In this document: piece by piece, positions 23,528 to 33,290 of the stretch
Layout: the number at the start of each line of letters is the position of its first letter
Position numbering within the stretch: position 1 is the stretch's first letter
Source: Desulfoscipio gibsoniae DSM 7213
GTDB lineage: Bacteria; Bacillota; Desulfotomaculia; Desulfotomaculales; Desulfallaceae
Reading direction: 5' to 3'
Length of the DNA stretch: 64,000 nt
NCBI RefSeq assembly: GCF_000233715.2
Contig: NC_021184.1
Span: forward strand, 2,814,001 to 2,878,000
Program-made: the position numbers and the translations under genes
The notes under the pieces: generated by a model
What the model saw: the letters and a program-made list of their open reading frames with translations, nothing else
What the model was told of the DNA's origin: nothing
The model's database searches: none

Positions 23528-24541
23528 CTACCCCTGCTTTTTATAATCATACCACTTGATCAGCAGGCCGGCCCAGGTAAGCCCGGCACCAAAACCAACC
23601 ATGATCACATTATCCCCATCTTTTATTTTACCGCTTTTTAATGATTCGTCCAGAGCCAGCGGAACGGACGCCGTGGAAGTATTACCATAACGATCCACGT
23701 TAACGGATACCCGGTCCATGGGCAGTTTCATTTTTTTGGCGGCGTGTTCTATAATACGAATATTGGCCTGGTGGGGTACTAAAAAATCCACATCGGCACT
23801 AGTCAGCCCAGCCCGGCGCAGCACCTCGGCAGCACCGTCCTCCATGGCCCGCACCGCAAATTTAAATACTTCCCGGCCGTTCATGTGCAAATAGTGCAAA
23901 TCCTGCGCCAAAGTTTCGGCACTGGCCGGGCTGCGGGAACCCCCTGCAGGCTGGCTAAGCAAATGACCGCCACCACCATCAGAACCCAGCACAGTGGATA
24001 ATATACCCCGGTCGTCCGGCACCCGCCGCAGCACCACGGCGCCGGCACCGTCACCAAAAAGTACGCAAGTATTGCGATCCGCCCAGTTGATCACCCGCGA
24101 CATTGATTCGGCACCAACTACCAAAACGGTATCATAAGTACCTGCGGAGACAAACTGCGCTCCCACGACGACAGCATATATAAAACCTGTACAGCCCGCC
24201 AGCAAATCAAAAGCCCCGGCCCGGGATGCGCCCAACCTGTCCTGCAGCAGGCAGGCCGTTGCGGGAAAAAGCATATCCGGGGTATTAGTAGCCGTTATGA
24301 TAAGATCTATTTCCTCCGGGTGTATACCGGCATCATCCAGCGCCCTTTGAGAAGCAGCCAGGGCCTGATCTGAGGTAGCCTCACCCTCGGCCACCACCCG
24401 CCTTTCACGAATACCCGTTCGAGAGTAAATCCATTCATCACTTGTATCCAATGTTTGCTGTAAATCCATATTTGTTAATATCCGCTCCGGTGCATAGGTA
24501 CCTATACCCACAATACCCGCGCGAATTTTTTCAATTGCCAT
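23528..24541 (-). CDS. fabH: 3-oxoacyl-ACP synthase III
   Basis: 337 residues from the ATG at 24541 (AAGGTGGG upstream). The active-site Cys117 lies in LLAGCTGFIYA, the His in VPHQANIRI near 256 and the Asn in YGNTSTASVPLAL near 286. FabH begins fatty acid synthesis by condensing acetyl- or branched acyl-CoA with malonyl-ACP. It overlaps the plsX end by 11 bases and its stop TAG is part of the fabK ribosome site. Confidence 0.97.
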   Translation of the reverse strand: MAIEKIRAGIVGIGTYAPERILTNMDLQQTLDTSDEWIYSRTGIRERRVVAEGEATSDQALAASQRALDDAGIHPEEIDLIITATNTPDMLFPATACLLQDRLGASRAGAFDLLAGCTGFIYAVVVGAQFVSAGTYDTVLVVGAESMSRVINWADRNTCVLFGDGAGAVVLRRVPDDRGILSTVLGSDGGGGHLLSQPAGGSRSPASAETLAQDLHYLHMNGREVFKFAVRAMEDGAAEVLRRAGLTSADVDFLVPHQANIRIIEHAAKKMKLPMDRVSVNVDRYGNTSTASVPLALDESLKSGKIKDGDNVIMVGFGAGLTWAGLLIKWYDYKKQG

Positions 24542-25550
24542 CGGCAAAACCCACCTTGTGCACAGTATTGTTAAGGCTGTCGCTAATAGCGCTTATCAGC
24601 CCGTTTTCAACTGATTCCCGGGCCCGATATATGGCGTTTTTAATAGCCAGCGATTTGGAACTGCCATGGCAGACAATTGCTACCCCGTTAATACCCAGCA
24701 GTGGTGCACCACCGTACTCGGAATAATTTATTTTTTTGCCCAATGACTTTAAAGCAGGTAGAGTCAATGCGGCACCAGCTTTAGCCAGAATACTCTGCCG
24801 CATAGCTTGACCAATCATGCTCATCAATACATCAGCCAATCCCTCACCTGTTTTTAAAACTACATTGCCCACAAATCCATCGCAAACCACCACATCAACG
24901 GTGCCCTTAAAGATATCTCGGCCTTCCACATTGCCATAAAAATGCACGGGAGCTTCCTGTAACAAGGGATAAGTTTCCTGAGTCAGCTCATTACCTTTGG
25001 TACTTTCCTCGCCCACGTTTAAAAGACCAACCCTTGGGTTCTCAATGCCTAAAATTCTATGGGCATAAAGCGAACCCATAATTGCAAATTGTACCAGATG
25101 TCTGGGTTTGCAATCCACATTAGCGCCCACGTCCAGCAATATGGTAACGCCCCGTTCCGTGGGCAATACTCCGGCAACAGCCGGCCGGGCAATACCGGGT
25201 ATACGCCCCAGGCGCAGTAGTGCAGCGGCCATGGTGGCACCCGTGCTACCAGCGGAAACAAAGGCGCTGGCGTAACCATCCCTAACCAGTTCGGCGGCCA
25301 TCACCAGCGAGGAGTTTTTTTTTCGCCTCACGGCTACCACCGGTGCCTCATCCATGGTAATTACCTCATCGGCATGCACAATTTCCAAACCGGCACAGGT
25401 TTTACCTAACTGATTCAATTCATTTTCTAAATTTTTGCGGTCGCCTACCATAATGATTTGTTGCCCGGTTTCACGACATGCCTCCCAGGCACCCCGCACA
25501 ATTTCTCGGGGCGCGTAATCGCCACCCATGGCATCAATGGCTATTTTCAA
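24531..25550 (-). CDS. plsX: Phosphate acyltransferase PlsX
   Basis: 339 residues from a TTG at 25550 with GGAGG eight bases upstream; the protein then starts at the family's KIAIDAMGGDYAP. Other conserved parts are ADEVITMDEAPVVAVR, SAGSTGATMAAAL, LLDVGANVDCKP and VVCDGFVGNVVLKTGEG. PlsX turns acyl-ACP into acyl-phosphate for phospholipid synthesis. It overlaps fapR by 17 bases, the classic fapR-plsX arrangement. Confidence 0.96.
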   Translation of the reverse strand: MKIAIDAMGGDYAPREIVRGAWEACRETGQQIIMVGDRKNLENELNQLGKTCAGLEIVHADEVITMDEAPVVAVRRKKNSSLVMAAELVRDGYASAFVSAGSTGATMAAALLRLGRIPGIARPAVAGVLPTERGVTILLDVGANVDCKPRHLVQFAIMGSLYAHRILGIENPRVGLLNVGEESTKGNELTQETYPLLQEAPVHFYGNVEGRDIFKGTVDVVVCDGFVGNVVLKTGEGLADVLMSMIGQAMRQSILAKAGAALTLPALKSLGKKINYSEYGGAPLLGINGVAIVCHGSSKSLAIKNAIYRARESVENGLISAISDSLNNTVHKVGFADGN

Positions 25551-26127
25551 GCCGGTTAACCTCCTCGGAAAGATCAAACACCAAAAACTTTCCTTGAAAT
25601 ACTAATTCATCCTTAACATGGGAATTAACCCTTACCATATATTTATTGCCTTTTTTTCGCGTGATAACCGCCCGGGCTACTACTTTTTCGCCCCGGAAAA
25701 CCGGCCTTTTAAAACTAACTTTAGACGTGCCGGTGAGCGCCACCTCAGTATCTATAAGAGCCAGGGCCAGTGAATTGGCCTGGGCAAAGAGATATTGGCC
25801 ATCCAGCACTCTGGTCTTGCGCAGGGTCATTTCCTCACCAACCGTAAGTATAGATAATCCCTGCAGCCCGATTTCCAGATCGACCAGTTCGCCTACCACT
25901 TCGTGTTCCTCAATGGCTCTCAGGTTTTGGTATGCCCCCCGGGCCGCTTTTTTGACACGCTCCCTCATCTCGGGGATATCCAACTCTGCCCTGTCCAGCC
26001 TTACGGTTTGAATACTTACCCCCAGCAGCTGCGCCAAATCATCGTCGGTCAGGAAAGGGTTGTCATTCAGGTACCTTATTAATAACCCATGCCTTTCAGA
26101 TTTTATGACACTGTTTTTGCCCATCAT
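25534..26127 (-). CDS. fapR: Transcription factor FapR (fatty acid and phospholipid regulator)
   Basis: About 197 residues. An N-terminal helix-turn-helix (FLTDDDLAQLLGVSIQTVRLD) leads into a hot-dog-fold ligand domain (GLSILTVGEEM, FAQANSLALALID, KVSFKRPVFRGEKVVA). FapR represses fatty acid and phospholipid genes and is released by malonyl-CoA. I take the start at one of two adjacent ATGs (26124-26127) behind AAGGTG; a GTG at 26163 would lie inside the operator. Its own operator at 26153-26177 implies autoregulation of the whole cluster. Confidence 0.95.
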   Translation of the reverse strand: MMGKNSVIKSERHGLLIRYLNDNPFLTDDDLAQLLGVSIQTVRLDRAELDIPEMRERVKKAARGAYQNLRAIEEHEVVGELVDLEIGLQGLSILTVGEEMTLRKTRVLDGQYLFAQANSLALALIDTEVALTGTSKVSFKRPVFRGEKVVARAVITRKKGNKYMVRVNSHVKDELVFQGKFLVFDLSEEVNRLENSH

Positions 26128-26152
26128 CAACACCTTGAAAATAAATCCCGAC

Positions 26153-26177
26153 ATATTTAGCACCAGGTACTAAATAT
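26153..26177. promoter_or_regulatory. FapR operator
   Basis: A 25-bp dyad with halves ATATTTAGCACC and GGTACTAAATAT around a central A, matching the known FapR box (TTAGTACC-type half-sites). It covers the expected transcription start of the promoter at 26179-26207, so FapR bound here would block the fapR-plsX-fab operon. Confidence 0.9.
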
Positions 26178-26178
26178 G

Positions 26179-26207
26179 AGTATATCCCAACTGGGAAAAA
26201 AAAGCAA
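26179..26207 (-). promoter_or_regulatory. Sigma-A promoter of the fapR-fab operon
   Basis: On the minus strand TTGCTT (26207-26202), a 17-base spacer and TATACT (26184-26179). Placement right upstream of the FapR box fits a repressed promoter. Confidence 0.65.
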
Positions 26208-26217
26208 CTAATAATAT

Positions 26218-26250
26218 ATAAAAAAATAAGCCCATATTAGAGCTTATTTT
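26218..26250 (-). terminator. Terminator after rpmF
   Basis: Arms AAATAAGC (26224-26231) and GCTTATTT (26242-26249); on the minus strand a T run follows. It separates yceD-rpmF from the FapR-controlled operon. Confidence 0.7.
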
Positions 26251-26263
26251 TGTTATTTCTACC

Positions 26264-26440
26264 TTATTTAGCCGCCACCGCTTCCCTTCCTTTGTAATAA
26301 CCACAGTCGGGGCAAACCCGGTGCGGTGCTACCAACTCATGGCATTGCGGGCATTTTGTCAGCTCGGGGGCTTCAATTTTCCAATGTGCCCTGCGCTGCC
26401 GCTTTCTTTGCTTGGAACTTCTCCTCTTTGGTACACCCAT
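26264..26440 (-). CDS. rpmF: 50S ribosomal protein L32
   Basis: 58 residues, starting MGVPKRRSSKQRKRQRRAHW. Four cysteines as CPQC and CPDC form the zinc ribbon of the C+ form of L32. It has a GGGGGTGG ribosome site. It follows yceD, and the pair yceD-rpmF next to plsX/fab genes is widely conserved. A terminator follows. Confidence 0.96.
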   Translation of the reverse strand: MGVPKRRSSKQRKRQRRAHWKIEAPELTKCPQCHELVAPHRVCPDCGYYKGREAVAAK

Positions 26441-26465
26441 GCTTCATCCACCCCCTTTTATATCA

Positions 26466-26978
26466 TTACTTCAATAATTCTTTTAATTTAGCCAGGCGCG
26501 GGTCTACATCTTCCTGAACACAGTTGCACTGTTTTATGTTCAGGTCCACACCACATACAGGGCATAAACCTCGGCACTGTTTTTGGCATATAAACCGCAT
26601 AGGTAAATTCATTAAGACCGTACCTAAAACCTCCGGAGTGATGTCTATAGAGTCACCCGAATAAGGTATCCACTCTTCATTTTTACCACTGTGTGCAGGC
26701 AGGTTTTTTTCATAATAAGTTTCACTAAATAATGGACTTAAATTTAAAACAAAATCTTGTAGGCAGCGATCACATGGCACTGTCAGTGCAACCTGTACTT
26801 GCCCTTCTACATTTATGGCGCTATTGCCTACGTTGGTCAGCACAAGATCAAAATTTGCCGGTTCTAAAAACATAAATTCATTATCTTCCACCTGCAATGC
26901 AGGTAATTCCCCTGCAAAAACAACTCTCCGGCGCTCACCATTAACTTTTTTAAGTTGTTCAACATCCAAAAAGGGCAT
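26466..26978 (-). CDS. yceD: YceD/DUF177 family protein
   Basis: 170 residues from the ATG at 26978 (GGAGGGG upstream). The family is linked with large-subunit rRNA accumulation and sits before rpmF in most bacteria. Seen here are the VPCDRCLQDF motif in the middle and a C-terminal Cys cluster FICQKQCRGLCPVCG ending in QCNC, typical of the Firmicute form. It is the first gene of the rpmF transcript and diverges from ylbJ. Confidence 0.9.
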   Translation of the reverse strand: MPFLDVEQLKKVNGERRRVVFAGELPALQVEDNEFMFLEPANFDLVLTNVGNSAINVEGQVQVALTVPCDRCLQDFVLNLSPLFSETYYEKNLPAHSGKNEEWIPYSGDSIDITPEVLGTVLMNLPMRFICQKQCRGLCPVCGVDLNIKQCNCVQEDVDPRLAKLKELLK

Positions 26979-27212
26979 AACCACCCCTCCATAGTTCAAC
27001 AGGTAAAATTATATAAAATATAGCAGCTATTTGTCAAGGAAAAACAATAGCGGCACAAGGAAGCATCACTTTGATATATTTTTCCCCACTGATAAAATAA
27101 TTTGCCCGGTGGTGAATTCAAATCCGTTCAAACCCGTTATATTTTTCTAATCTCCATAATAGTAAATAATTATTCGATATATCATAAAACGGTAACCATA
27201 GGAGTGATCTCC

Positions 27213-28454
27213 GTGCTAATCCACCATAAAATACCCATTAACAAGGATGACCTGTCCGGCCTTTTATGGACGGCCCTGGCGATTTGCTTTGTACTTGCCA
27301 TGGTCACCCAACCCAGGATAACTTTTCAGGGTGCCACAATGGGTCTAAAGACATGGTGGGAAATTGTTTTTCCATCATTATTGCCATTTTTTATATTTTC
27401 GGAAATTTTAATGAAACTGGGACTGGTGCGATTTATCGGCGTGCTGTTGGAACCTGTGATGCGCCCGCTTTTTAATGTACCGGGGGCCGGGGGTTTTGTG
27501 ATGGTGATCGGCTTCACTTCCGGATTTCCCATCGGCAGCATGGTCACGGCCCAATTGCGCAGGCAGGGACTGTGTACCAGGCTGGAGGCCGAACGGTTGA
27601 TGTGCTTTACAAACAACTCATCCCCCTTGTTCATGCTGACCGCCGTGGCAGTGGGCATGTTCGGCAAGCCTGAACTGGGGGTGGTTATTGCCGGGTCGCA
27701 TTACCTGGCCAATATTATACTGGGTCTGGGGCTGCGTTTTTACGGGCATAGCGAGCAAATTTTAAAGCCCGCAACGAGTACCCGGTCCTGGTCGGTACGC
27801 AGCGCTTTTAGAGCCCTGCTGCAGCACCAGCGACAGGAGAAACTGCCCCTGGGCAAACTGTTGGGTGAAGCGGTTACATCCTCGATCACCAAACTTATTA
27901 ACATCGGCGGGTTCATCATTTTATTTGCCGTCATCATTCGTTTATTAAACGAAGCCGGCATTATCGGCCAAATTGCTGCAGCCATGGGTATTTTATTAGT
28001 TCCCCTGGGTTTTGCGCCGGATATTTTAACCGCTCTGGCCAGCGGTTTTTTTGAAATGACCATTGGCACTAAAATAGCCTCCGAAGCGGCAGCAACCGAA
28101 TTGCAGCAGTTGATAGCCGTGGGCATGATCCTGGGCTGGAGCGGCCTTTCTATACATGCCCAGGTGGCTAGCATGATTGCCCATACCGACCTTCGCATGA
28201 GGCTTTTTTTCGCTACCCGCGTAACTCATGCTCTATTGGCAGCCTGTCTTACCTGGCTAATTTATAAGCCTGTAAGCATGGGAAGCCCTTCGGCTTTGCC
28301 GGTGGCAGCCCCCCTTTCCGCCTGTTCATACCCGGTACTAATAGTGACGGCTTACTCAATACTCGCCATGGTAGCCACACTGATTCTGTTAATATTACTG
28401 GCTGTTATTTTCCGTTTCTTTTTCGTAATATTTTCGCAAGTAAAAAAGATGTGA
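27213..28454 (+). CDS. ylbJ: Sporulation integral membrane protein YlbJ
   Basis: 413 residues from a GTG at 27213 with GGAG eight bases upstream; in-frame codons further up have no ribosome site. About eight to ten membrane helices of the nucleoside-recognition (Gate) fold are visible. Motifs include WWEIVFPSLLPFFIFSEI, GFTSGFPIGS, FTNNSSPLFML and GASxx-like FEMTIGTKIA. In Bacillus YlbJ is needed for spore cortex formation and is made in the mother cell. It is a single-gene unit divergent from yceD. Confidence 0.9.
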   Translation: MLIHHKIPINKDDLSGLLWTALAICFVLAMVTQPRITFQGATMGLKTWWEIVFPSLLPFFIFSEILMKLGLVRFIGVLLEPVMRPLFNVPGAGGFVMVIGFTSGFPIGSMVTAQLRRQGLCTRLEAERLMCFTNNSSPLFMLTAVAVGMFGKPELGVVIAGSHYLANIILGLGLRFYGHSEQILKPATSTRSWSVRSAFRALLQHQRQEKLPLGKLLGEAVTSSITKLINIGGFIILFAVIIRLLNEAGIIGQIAAAMGILLVPLGFAPDILTALASGFFEMTIGTKIASEAAATELQQLIAVGMILGWSGLSIHAQVASMIAHTDLRMRLFFATRVTHALLAACLTWLIYKPVSMGSPSALPVAAPLSACSYPVLIVTAYSILAMVATLILLILLAVIFRFFFVIFSQVKKM

Positions 28455-28554
28455 AGCTCAGTATCACAGGCGGGGATTCGTGATTTATATGGAGTGTATA
28501 AAGCATGACCTTCCAAGAACACATTTAGCAGTCAAAGTGATCTAAGGCAGTTGT

Positions 28555-29091
28555 TTAGCGTTTACTAAATACCTTAAACTTTTTTTCCTCGTTTTCTTGC
28601 ATGGGAAGCGTTAGCTTAATACTAAAATAGCCAAATACTGGTCCAAGGGCAAAGGCCACAGAGGCATAGATTAATGCCATTAGTATATCTTGTTCGAGAG
28701 TGCCAGTTTGGCGATAAAACCCACCATAGTAAGTGGCGAAAACACAAGAGTAGCTGTTGAACGCCGATAAACCACAGCTAGTCAATGGTATTCTCAATAC
28801 ACACATCAATAAAAATACAGTAATGATAACAGCTATCATCATGGCCAGCATAGCGGACATAAGTTGTGCGAAAATACTAATTAGCCAAATACATATAGCT
28901 GCCAATACGGCTCCCGGTATTGCAGCGGGATAGACTTGTTTAAACACATTTATATTTGCACCAAGCGCATAATACCAAGCCCAGCCAATAAACAACGCCC
29001 ATATAGGCAATCCCAATTGCGGGGCGGCAAATAAACATGATATAGACGCCAATATGGGAACTACGATTTCAAGAGGAATTAAAGCTTTCAA
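28555..29091 (-). CDS. DUF1097 membrane protein
   Basis: 178 residues with five or six membrane helices and a short charged tail. The pattern (LPIWALFIGWAWYYALGAN in the first third, FNSYSCVFATYYGGF later) fits the DUF1097 family, whose role is unknown. AGGGGGT precedes the ATG. It follows hyuA in the same direction after about 140 bases, so it may be the permease of the hydantoinase-type operon (inference). Confidence 0.7.
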   Translation of the reverse strand: MKALIPLEIVVPILASISCLFAAPQLGLPIWALFIGWAWYYALGANINVFKQVYPAAIPGAVLAAICIWLISIFAQLMSAMLAMMIAVIITVFLLMCVLRIPLTSCGLSAFNSYSCVFATYYGGFYRQTGTLEQDILMALIYASVAFALGPVFGYFSIKLTLPMQENEEKKFKVFSKR

Positions 29092-29234
29092 ATGAGATAC
29101 CCCCTGTTTGCTTTAAAATTTTTATTTAAAATTCAATTATTAAATATCCTCCAATGTAAACGATAGCCACTCCCACGAGAAAATAGTAAGAGCGGCTACC
29201 GCTTAATAGCATATTTTATCGCAATAATATGGTA

Positions 29235-31334
29235 CTAACTTATAAAATAATTATTTAACTTGGTTACTAATAATTCATACCCCGGATATATGATAATGGT
29301 GGTAGTGGGTTCTACAATAATGGCCGGTCCCTCTATTTTATTGCCATAGCGAAGCTCCTGACCTAAATAAACATTGGTATCCACCATGCCCCCCAAATCC
29401 CTAAAATAGGCCTTTTTGGTGCCCTTTAAAGCATCCCGGGCCGGTCTTTCCCTTTGCTTGGTATTTTCTTTAAGTTCAGCCACAACGGTTCTTTTACCTA
29501 TTGCTTTGACCCGCCAAAAAATGCATTCCACATAGGCTTCCGGCTCTTTCACCGCAAATACCATCTCATGCTCTTCGTGGAATTTTTCCACCAGTTTATT
29601 GATTCCTTCCTGATCCAACTCGCCATATTCATTAAAAACATCACTATCCAGCGCCACCGGGATTTCCCAAACTTGATAGGGGTATCTGCCCTCTACATAA
29701 AACTCCAACACCCTTTTTCCTTCGAGTATATTATTTCTATCAAAAAATTCTATGGCTTCCGCATATAACGATTTTATAACCTCATTGACACCCTGGAAGT
29801 CGAAATCCCTGGTCTCGGTGTAAAAACTTTTGCTAAATTCCGAAACCACATCTGAAAAAATGCCACCTACAGCACTTAATGCTCCGGCTGTTTTAGGTAT
29901 AAGGATTTTTTTCATGTTCAATCCTTCCGCCAAGGGAATGGCATGTACCCCACAGGCACCGCCGCCTGCCACAGCAACAAACTCCCGGGGATCTATTCCT
30001 TGCTGGATAGTAATCTCCTTAATGGCGGTAATCATATTGGCATTAACTGTACTCCAAACCGTAAAGGCGGCTTCGTTCAAATCAAGCCCCAAAGGCTTGG
30101 CAATATATTCGTAAATTGCCTTCTCCGCCAATTCAGGATTTAAGCACATTCTGCCGGCATTAAAATAGTCTGCTTCCATATAGCCGAGAACTACGTTGGC
30201 ATCGGTTACCGTTGGATAGATACCCCCTTTATCGTAGCAAGCAGGACCCGGAGCTGACCCGGCACTATGGGGGCCCACCCTGATCATACCACCGGGATCG
30301 ACCCAGGCTATACTCCCTCCACCGGAACCAATACTATTTACATCAATTCTGGAGATTCCCGGCACCTCGTCACCAATTTTAGTTTCCCTGGACACGGAAA
30401 TAACCCCTTCTATAATACAACTGACATCGAAGCTGGTGCCTCCCATATCAAATACAACAATATTTTCCTCCGCCAGATCGGACTCTACATATGTTTTACC
30501 CGTTACCGGGGCCATAGCCGGACCGGAATCAATAGCGTATAGGGGTCGGTAAACCAGCTCATCCGCAGTAACTATACCGCCGCTGGAGTTTAGCATACCC
30601 ACCTCGCCCTGTAATCCGAGTTTTTTAAACTTCTGATTTATTTCCATGGTATACTTGGAAATAAGGGGACTTAAAGAAGCGTCCATAGCTGCTGATACCC
30701 ATCTTCTATACTCCCTAATGCAGGGGTTGACCACGGAGCTGCGCACAATATTTACTTCCGGCCATTCTTCTAAAATAATATCCCTGATCCTATCTTCATG
30801 GATAGGATTTACCACGGACCAAAGCAGGCAAATAGCTATGGCCTGAACATTCCATTTTTTAAACTGCTCAATGACCTGCCTGACTTCATTTTCATCCAAA
30901 GGAATATCTATCTTTCCCTCGGAATTGATTCTTTCCGTAACCGGTAGTATTCGATATCTGGGTATATAGGGCTCGGGGTAATCCAGTTGAAAATCAAAGG
31001 GATTTTTGATAGGCCCATCCCTAAATAACAGTACATCCCTGAATCCTTTTGTACAAATCATACCCACCTTGGCAACTTTGCGCTCCAGCACAGCATTAGT
31101 AGCAATGGTGGACCCGTGGGTCAGTGAGCCATCGTTAAAGGGGCTGCATGAATGCAGAAATTCTTCCAGTGTCTCGTTATAATACTCTGCAGCCACATTT
31201 AGCACATCAATCATTCCGTCGAGATAGTTATCGTGCGTAGTAAGTGATTTAAATACATTAATATCGCCGTTTTCATCCAGTATTGATGCATCGGTAAATG
31301 TTCCGCCGATATCTATACAAACATATTTAGCCAT
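29235..31334 (-). CDS. hyuA: Hydantoinase/oxoprolinase A subunit
   Basis: 699 residues of the N-methylhydantoinase A / 5-oxoprolinase / acetone carboxylase beta family. The ATP-binding actin-like fold shows in CIDIGGTFTDASIL at 5-18, GSTIATNAVLERK near 75-87, VVFDMGGTSFDVSCI near 291-305 and VAGGGACGVHAIPLA. The family uses ATP to phosphorylate a carbonyl or amide and pairs with a B subunit. The gene directly follows hyuB (TAAATG). The substrate is not readable: a cyclic amide, or a ketone for carboxylation, are both possible. Confidence 0.9.
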   Translation of the reverse strand: MAKYVCIDIGGTFTDASILDENGDINVFKSLTTHDNYLDGMIDVLNVAAEYYNETLEEFLHSCSPFNDGSLTHGSTIATNAVLERKVAKVGMICTKGFRDVLLFRDGPIKNPFDFQLDYPEPYIPRYRILPVTERINSEGKIDIPLDENEVRQVIEQFKKWNVQAIAICLLWSVVNPIHEDRIRDIILEEWPEVNIVRSSVVNPCIREYRRWVSAAMDASLSPLISKYTMEINQKFKKLGLQGEVGMLNSSGGIVTADELVYRPLYAIDSGPAMAPVTGKTYVESDLAEENIVVFDMGGTSFDVSCIIEGVISVSRETKIGDEVPGISRIDVNSIGSGGGSIAWVDPGGMIRVGPHSAGSAPGPACYDKGGIYPTVTDANVVLGYMEADYFNAGRMCLNPELAEKAIYEYIAKPLGLDLNEAAFTVWSTVNANMITAIKEITIQQGIDPREFVAVAGGGACGVHAIPLAEGLNMKKILIPKTAGALSAVGGIFSDVVSEFSKSFYTETRDFDFQGVNEVIKSLYAEAIEFFDRNNILEGKRVLEFYVEGRYPYQVWEIPVALDSDVFNEYGELDQEGINKLVEKFHEEHEMVFAVKEPEAYVECIFWRVKAIGKRTVVAELKENTKQRERPARDALKGTKKAYFRDLGGMVDTNVYLGQELRYGNKIEGPAIIVEPTTTIIIYPGYELLVTKLNNYFIS

Positions 31335-33137
31335 TTACTTGCCTACCTCCCTCTTTTTAGCCTTTAAATCTTTTCTCAGCTGATCTGTAGCTTTGTAATC
31401 CACAGCGTACAATTCGGGCGTCGTATCCAAAACCACACCATAAACATCCCGGGCCTTTTCCACAGTAATCCAGCCCTCCCTGGCCCGGTGCCTTACCAAT
31501 TCCGGATCTCGATCCAGCGGGTCCCCGTAACCGCCACCGCTGGAGCTTTCGGAAACAATGGCTTCACCAAACTTAATTTCCGGTTCAGCGAAGGGGGGCA
31601 AATCTATTCTTGAACTTTCCCCTTCCGCCAGGTTGTATTTCCAAGCCGCTGCTTTATAACCATTCAGACCGCCACTGGCCCCTTTGGGCAAGTTTTCCGT
31701 ACCGTCGCAGGAGTACGCACTTATCATGGGATGGCACTTTGGTGCCAGCACAAATTTACAGGCCGGTGCAGCATCCCACTGACCGGCACCCCCGGAGTCC
31801 GGTATTATTTCCTCTTCAATCACCTTAACCGGGTATCTTTGTTCCATGATCTCCGTTGAAGTCCAGTACAACGCTCCACCTGTACAAGGAAATTGATAGG
31901 TTACCCAGCCATCATGTCCATTTACGCCGGGACCGCCGGTCATGCCGCAAAAAAGCTGGTTTACATAGGGCTCTTCATTACGTCTCCAATCCAAACCTGA
32001 AATAACAGCCACTGCCGGGCACATAACGGCCCCACCTTCGGCCATACCCCTTTGCTCAAAGGCCTGGTTTAAAAGCGCCTGTACCCCGGATATTAACCTG
32101 TCGGCTACGTTAGTGGTGGCCACGGACGAAGAATAGGGATGCTTGGCCCTGCCAATAGCCCCTTCCTTCATGAGTACCCGGATATGTTTCATAGCCCCTT
32201 CATTGTGCGGGATATCAGGTGAAAGCCGGTTTAAAACGCCCGTACGGGCACTGGCCAAAGTGGTGGCTTCACATAGATTGAGCCCGCACACAAGTGGATC
32301 ATCATTATCCCTTAGATCGATGGTAATATTGCCTTCATCCGGGTCGATGGTACATTTGATATGAATGCCCACACCCTGAGGCAGAAGTCCAGGGATAGGA
32401 TCGTGTTTGATATCATACTCCCAGGTCCCTTTAGGCAACCGGCGAATTTCTTCCACCATTCTTTTTTCGCCATATTCCTGGTAGGCATCACAGAATACTT
32501 TGATCAGATCATTACCGTATTCTTCGCAAAGTTGCATCAACTTACGCTCACCAATTCTAGCTGAACCCACCCCGGCCAGATAATCTCCGTACCACTGGTC
32601 GGGAACCCGGATCCTCATCTTGGCGATTTTTATGATATCATGTACATCTTTATAGTCCCTTTGCACCTTAATGCAGGGCCAATCTATAGCACCTTCCTCG
32701 TATAAATCCCTGGCTGAACCATGGTAGGTACTGGGAATACTATTGCCGCAATCGGCCTGGTGCCCTTTAGCCGCAGTAAAAAACATGATTTCCCCGTTAT
32801 TTAAAACAGGCGCAATATAGGTATAATCAGCATGGTGTGTATTGCCGTAATAAGGGGAATTATTTAAAAATAAATCGCCCTGCTGAATACCCTCGGGATG
32901 ATTAAAGCAAGGTTTTACCGTTAACCCCATATTGGCAACGTGTACGGGAATACACGGGGGCAACGAAATAACTTCTCCGTTTCGATCACAGATAGCGGTT
33001 GACAAATCCCTGCAGATACTCATTAATAAAGACCGGGCCGATCTAATCATAGTATTAGTCATTTCTATACCTATGGAATGAAGTCGGCTAGATAATACAG
33101 CCATTAAATAAGGTTCTACTATAGGCTTACTACTCAC
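31335..33137 (-). CDS. hyuB: Hydantoinase/oxoprolinase B subunit
   Basis: 600 residues from a GTG with AAAGGAGG upstream. Conserved parts include MTNTMIRSARSLLMS, GDLFLNNSPYYGNTHHADYT (metal/substrate loop), AKGHQADCGNS, and the C-terminal SSSGGGYGDPLDRDPE. It is the partner of HyuA; together they form a heteromeric ATP-dependent hydrolase or carboxylase. It is the first gene of the hyuB-hyuA-(DUF1097) operon and lies behind a sigma-54-type promoter at 33291-33306. Confidence 0.9.
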   Translation of the reverse strand: MSSKPIVEPYLMAVLSSRLHSIGIEMTNTMIRSARSLLMSICRDLSTAICDRNGEVISLPPCIPVHVANMGLTVKPCFNHPEGIQQGDLFLNNSPYYGNTHHADYTYIAPVLNNGEIMFFTAAKGHQADCGNSIPSTYHGSARDLYEEGAIDWPCIKVQRDYKDVHDIIKIAKMRIRVPDQWYGDYLAGVGSARIGERKLMQLCEEYGNDLIKVFCDAYQEYGEKRMVEEIRRLPKGTWEYDIKHDPIPGLLPQGVGIHIKCTIDPDEGNITIDLRDNDDPLVCGLNLCEATTLASARTGVLNRLSPDIPHNEGAMKHIRVLMKEGAIGRAKHPYSSSVATTNVADRLISGVQALLNQAFEQRGMAEGGAVMCPAVAVISGLDWRRNEEPYVNQLFCGMTGGPGVNGHDGWVTYQFPCTGGALYWTSTEIMEQRYPVKVIEEEIIPDSGGAGQWDAAPACKFVLAPKCHPMISAYSCDGTENLPKGASGGLNGYKAAAWKYNLAEGESSRIDLPPFAEPEIKFGEAIVSESSSGGGYGDPLDRDPELVRHRAREGWITVEKARDVYGVVLDTTPELYAVDYKATDQLRKDLKAKKREVGK

Positions 33138-33290
33138 TTTACATCCTCCTTTGGAATGTTCTCAATTAACCTAATATTCAGTAAAATAAGCAACTACTTT
33201 ATTACTCTAAAACCGGTAAAAACCTTAAAAACTCATTAACCACCTCCCATTTTTAATCGGATTTGCTTTGATTGCTTTGCTGATATATAA

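Noticed and set aside
29235-31334. Naming HyuA/HyuB as acetone carboxylase
   Set aside because: The family is shared by hydantoinases, oxoprolinases and ketone carboxylases, and no gamma subunit of acetone carboxylase is present; the substrate is left open.
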